In this document: piece after piece, positions 14,212 through 14,849 of the stretch | How the letters are laid out: each line of letters starts with the position of its first letter | Numbering within the stretch: position 1 is the stretch's first letter | Assembly (NCBI GenBank): GCA_002421825.1 | Contig: DISR01000079.1 | Location: 22,625 to 37,473 of the forward strand | Direction of reading: 5' to 3' | From: Thiobacillus sp. UBA6205 | Lineage (GTDB): Bacteria; Pseudomonadota; Gammaproteobacteria; Burkholderiales; Thiobacillaceae | Length of the DNA stretch: 14,849 nt | Notes under the pieces: generated by a model | Told to the model about the DNA's origin: nothing | Databases searched by the model: none | What the model saw: the letters and a program-made list of their open reading frames with translations, nothing else | Program-made: the position numbers and the translations under genes

Positions 14212-14849
14212 GTGAAGGGGGAAGGGGGAAGGGGGAAGGGTGCGGGCTCCAGGGTGATCGTCGCGCTCGACTATCCGGAGGCGAAGCCGGCTTTGGAGTT
14301 GGCGGCCAGGCTCGCCCCCGCGGCCTGTCGACTGAAAATCGGCAAGGAGCTGTTTACCGCGGCAGGGCCGGCGCTGGTGCGCGATCTGGTCGGCAAGGGT
14401 TTCGGGGTGTTCCTCGATCTCAAGTTCCATGACATTCCCAACACCACTGCGGCGGCCTGTCGCGCGGCGGCGGACCTCGGCGTGTGGATGCTCAACGTGC
14501 ATGCCAGCGGCGGCCGCAGGATGATGGAAGCGGCGCGCGAAGCGGTAGACAAGGCGTCGCACAAGCCGCTGTTGATCGGCGTCACCGTGCTGACCAGCAT
14601 GGACGAGGCGGCCTTGCGCGAAATCGGCGTGGAACGCAGCCCGCGCGAGCAGGTGCTGCATCTGGCCGGGCTCGCGCAACAATCCGGTCTTGACGGTGTG
14701 GTATGTTCGGCCCGGGAGGCGGCAGACCTGCGCGCAAGATTCGGCCCGGGCTTCGCCCTGGTCACGCCGGGTATCCGGCCGGCCGGAGCGGAGGTCGGCG
14801 ACCAGTCGCGCATCATGACGCCGGGCAGCGCGATCCGCGCCGGCGCCGA
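14212..14849 (+). CDS. pyrF: orotidine-5'-phosphate decarboxylase (3' end outside window)
   Basis: Decarboxylates OMP to UMP, the last step of de novo pyrimidine synthesis. 212 codons are visible. Catalytic residues are present: Asp20 (VIVALDYPE), Lys42 (RLKIGKELFT), and the DxKxxD set Asp69/Lys71/Asp74 in FLDLKFHDIPNTT, with the GVTVLTSM strand and VTPGIRP phosphate-binding loop further on. The final barrel strand and the GRP(I/V) phosphate loop lie beyond the window. The GTG start at 14212 is chosen for its SD; residues 2-10 (KGEGGRGKG) are then encoded by a heptamer repeat that relatives lack, family homology beginning at about Arg14. If translation instead starts at GTG 14254, the repeat is untranslated and lies between the SD and the start. 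It follows lapB by 3 nt. Confidence 0.93.
   Translation, partial: MKGEGGRGKGAGSRVIVALDYPEAKPALELAARLAPAACRLKIGKELFTAAGPALVRDLVGKGFGVFLDLKFHDIPNTTAAACRAAADLGVWMLNVHASGGRRMMEAAREAVDKASHKPLLIGVTVLTSMDEAALREIGVERSPREQVLHLAGLAQQSGLDGVVCSAREAADLRARFGPGFALVTPGIRPAGAEVGDQSRIMTPGSAIRAGA
14214..14241 (+). repeat. heptanucleotide tandem repeat at the start of pyrF
   Basis: Three exact copies of GAAGGGG (14214-14220, 14221-14227, 14228-14234) and a fourth, GAAGGGT (14235-14241). The tract begins on the last base of the proposed GTG start codon. Unit length 7 means loss or gain of one unit shifts the frame of pyrF. Confidence 0.85.

Noticed and set aside
14206..14212. Programmed readthrough fusing lapB to pyrF
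   Set aside because: The two genes share a frame across a TAG, but pyrF has its own good SD and start and no stimulatory signal is seen; the shared frame is a one-in-three chance.
1..14849. CRISPR array, tRNA or rRNA genes, transposase or phage genes
   Set aside because: No spacer-repeat series, cloverleaf, rRNA-like sequence or mobile-element protein motif was found on either strand; gaps between genes are all 151 nt or shorter.

Overview
The window is about 14.8 kb of GC-rich, densely packed chromosomal core sequence with every supported gene on the + strand. The gene content and order (gyrA ... serC, pheA, hisC, tyrA, aroA, cmk, rpsA, ihfB, lapA, lapB, pyrF) are typical of Betaproteobacteria. 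The protein sequences and the style of G-rich short repeats suggest a Nitrosomonadales/Gallionellales-like lineage; that finer placement is an inference without any search.

Layout. 1-1551 is the 3' part of gyrA. 1551-2939 is a two-gene cell-shape module, a membrane-anchored M23 peptidase followed by a bactofilin. 2936-5204 makes serine (serC and a short ACT-type phosphoglycerate dehydrogenase). 5197-9766 is the aromatic amino acid block: pheA, a hisC-type aminotransferase, tyrA and aroA. 9887-12673 carries cmk, rpsA and ihfB and closes with a clear intrinsic terminator at 12692-12721. 12763-14208 is the lapA-lapB pair that controls lipopolysaccharide synthesis, and pyrF runs off the right edge. 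Most junctions up to aroA overlap or are under 20 nt apart, so gyrA to cmk probably behaves as one long transcription unit, with possible internal promoters before rpsA and lapA.

I see no mobile-element gene, CRISPR array, tRNA, rRNA or undescribed multi-gene system. What does stand out is a set of small repeats in the right-hand two thirds. Two related G/C-skewed inverted-repeat elements flank aroA (8298-8437 and 9781-9877), both in the same orientation. A purine/pyrimidine hairpin repeat is inserted in frame inside pheA (5713-5762). Heptanucleotide tandem repeats lie in frame inside aroA (9566-9593) and at the very start of the pyrF coding sequence (14214-14241). Because 7 is not a multiple of 3, a change in heptamer number would shift the reading frame. 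Three of the loci also share a short A/T-rich lead-in (AATTAwT) followed by a C/T-rich run. No such element is visible from gyrA to serA.

Other points: AroA naturally has Ser where E. coli and Salmonella AroA have Pro101; the phosphoglycerate dehydrogenase lacks the usual catalytic Glu at its aligned position; and an 11-codon open frame with a good Shine-Dalgarno overlaps the tyrA stop and may be the remnant of an earlier aroA start.
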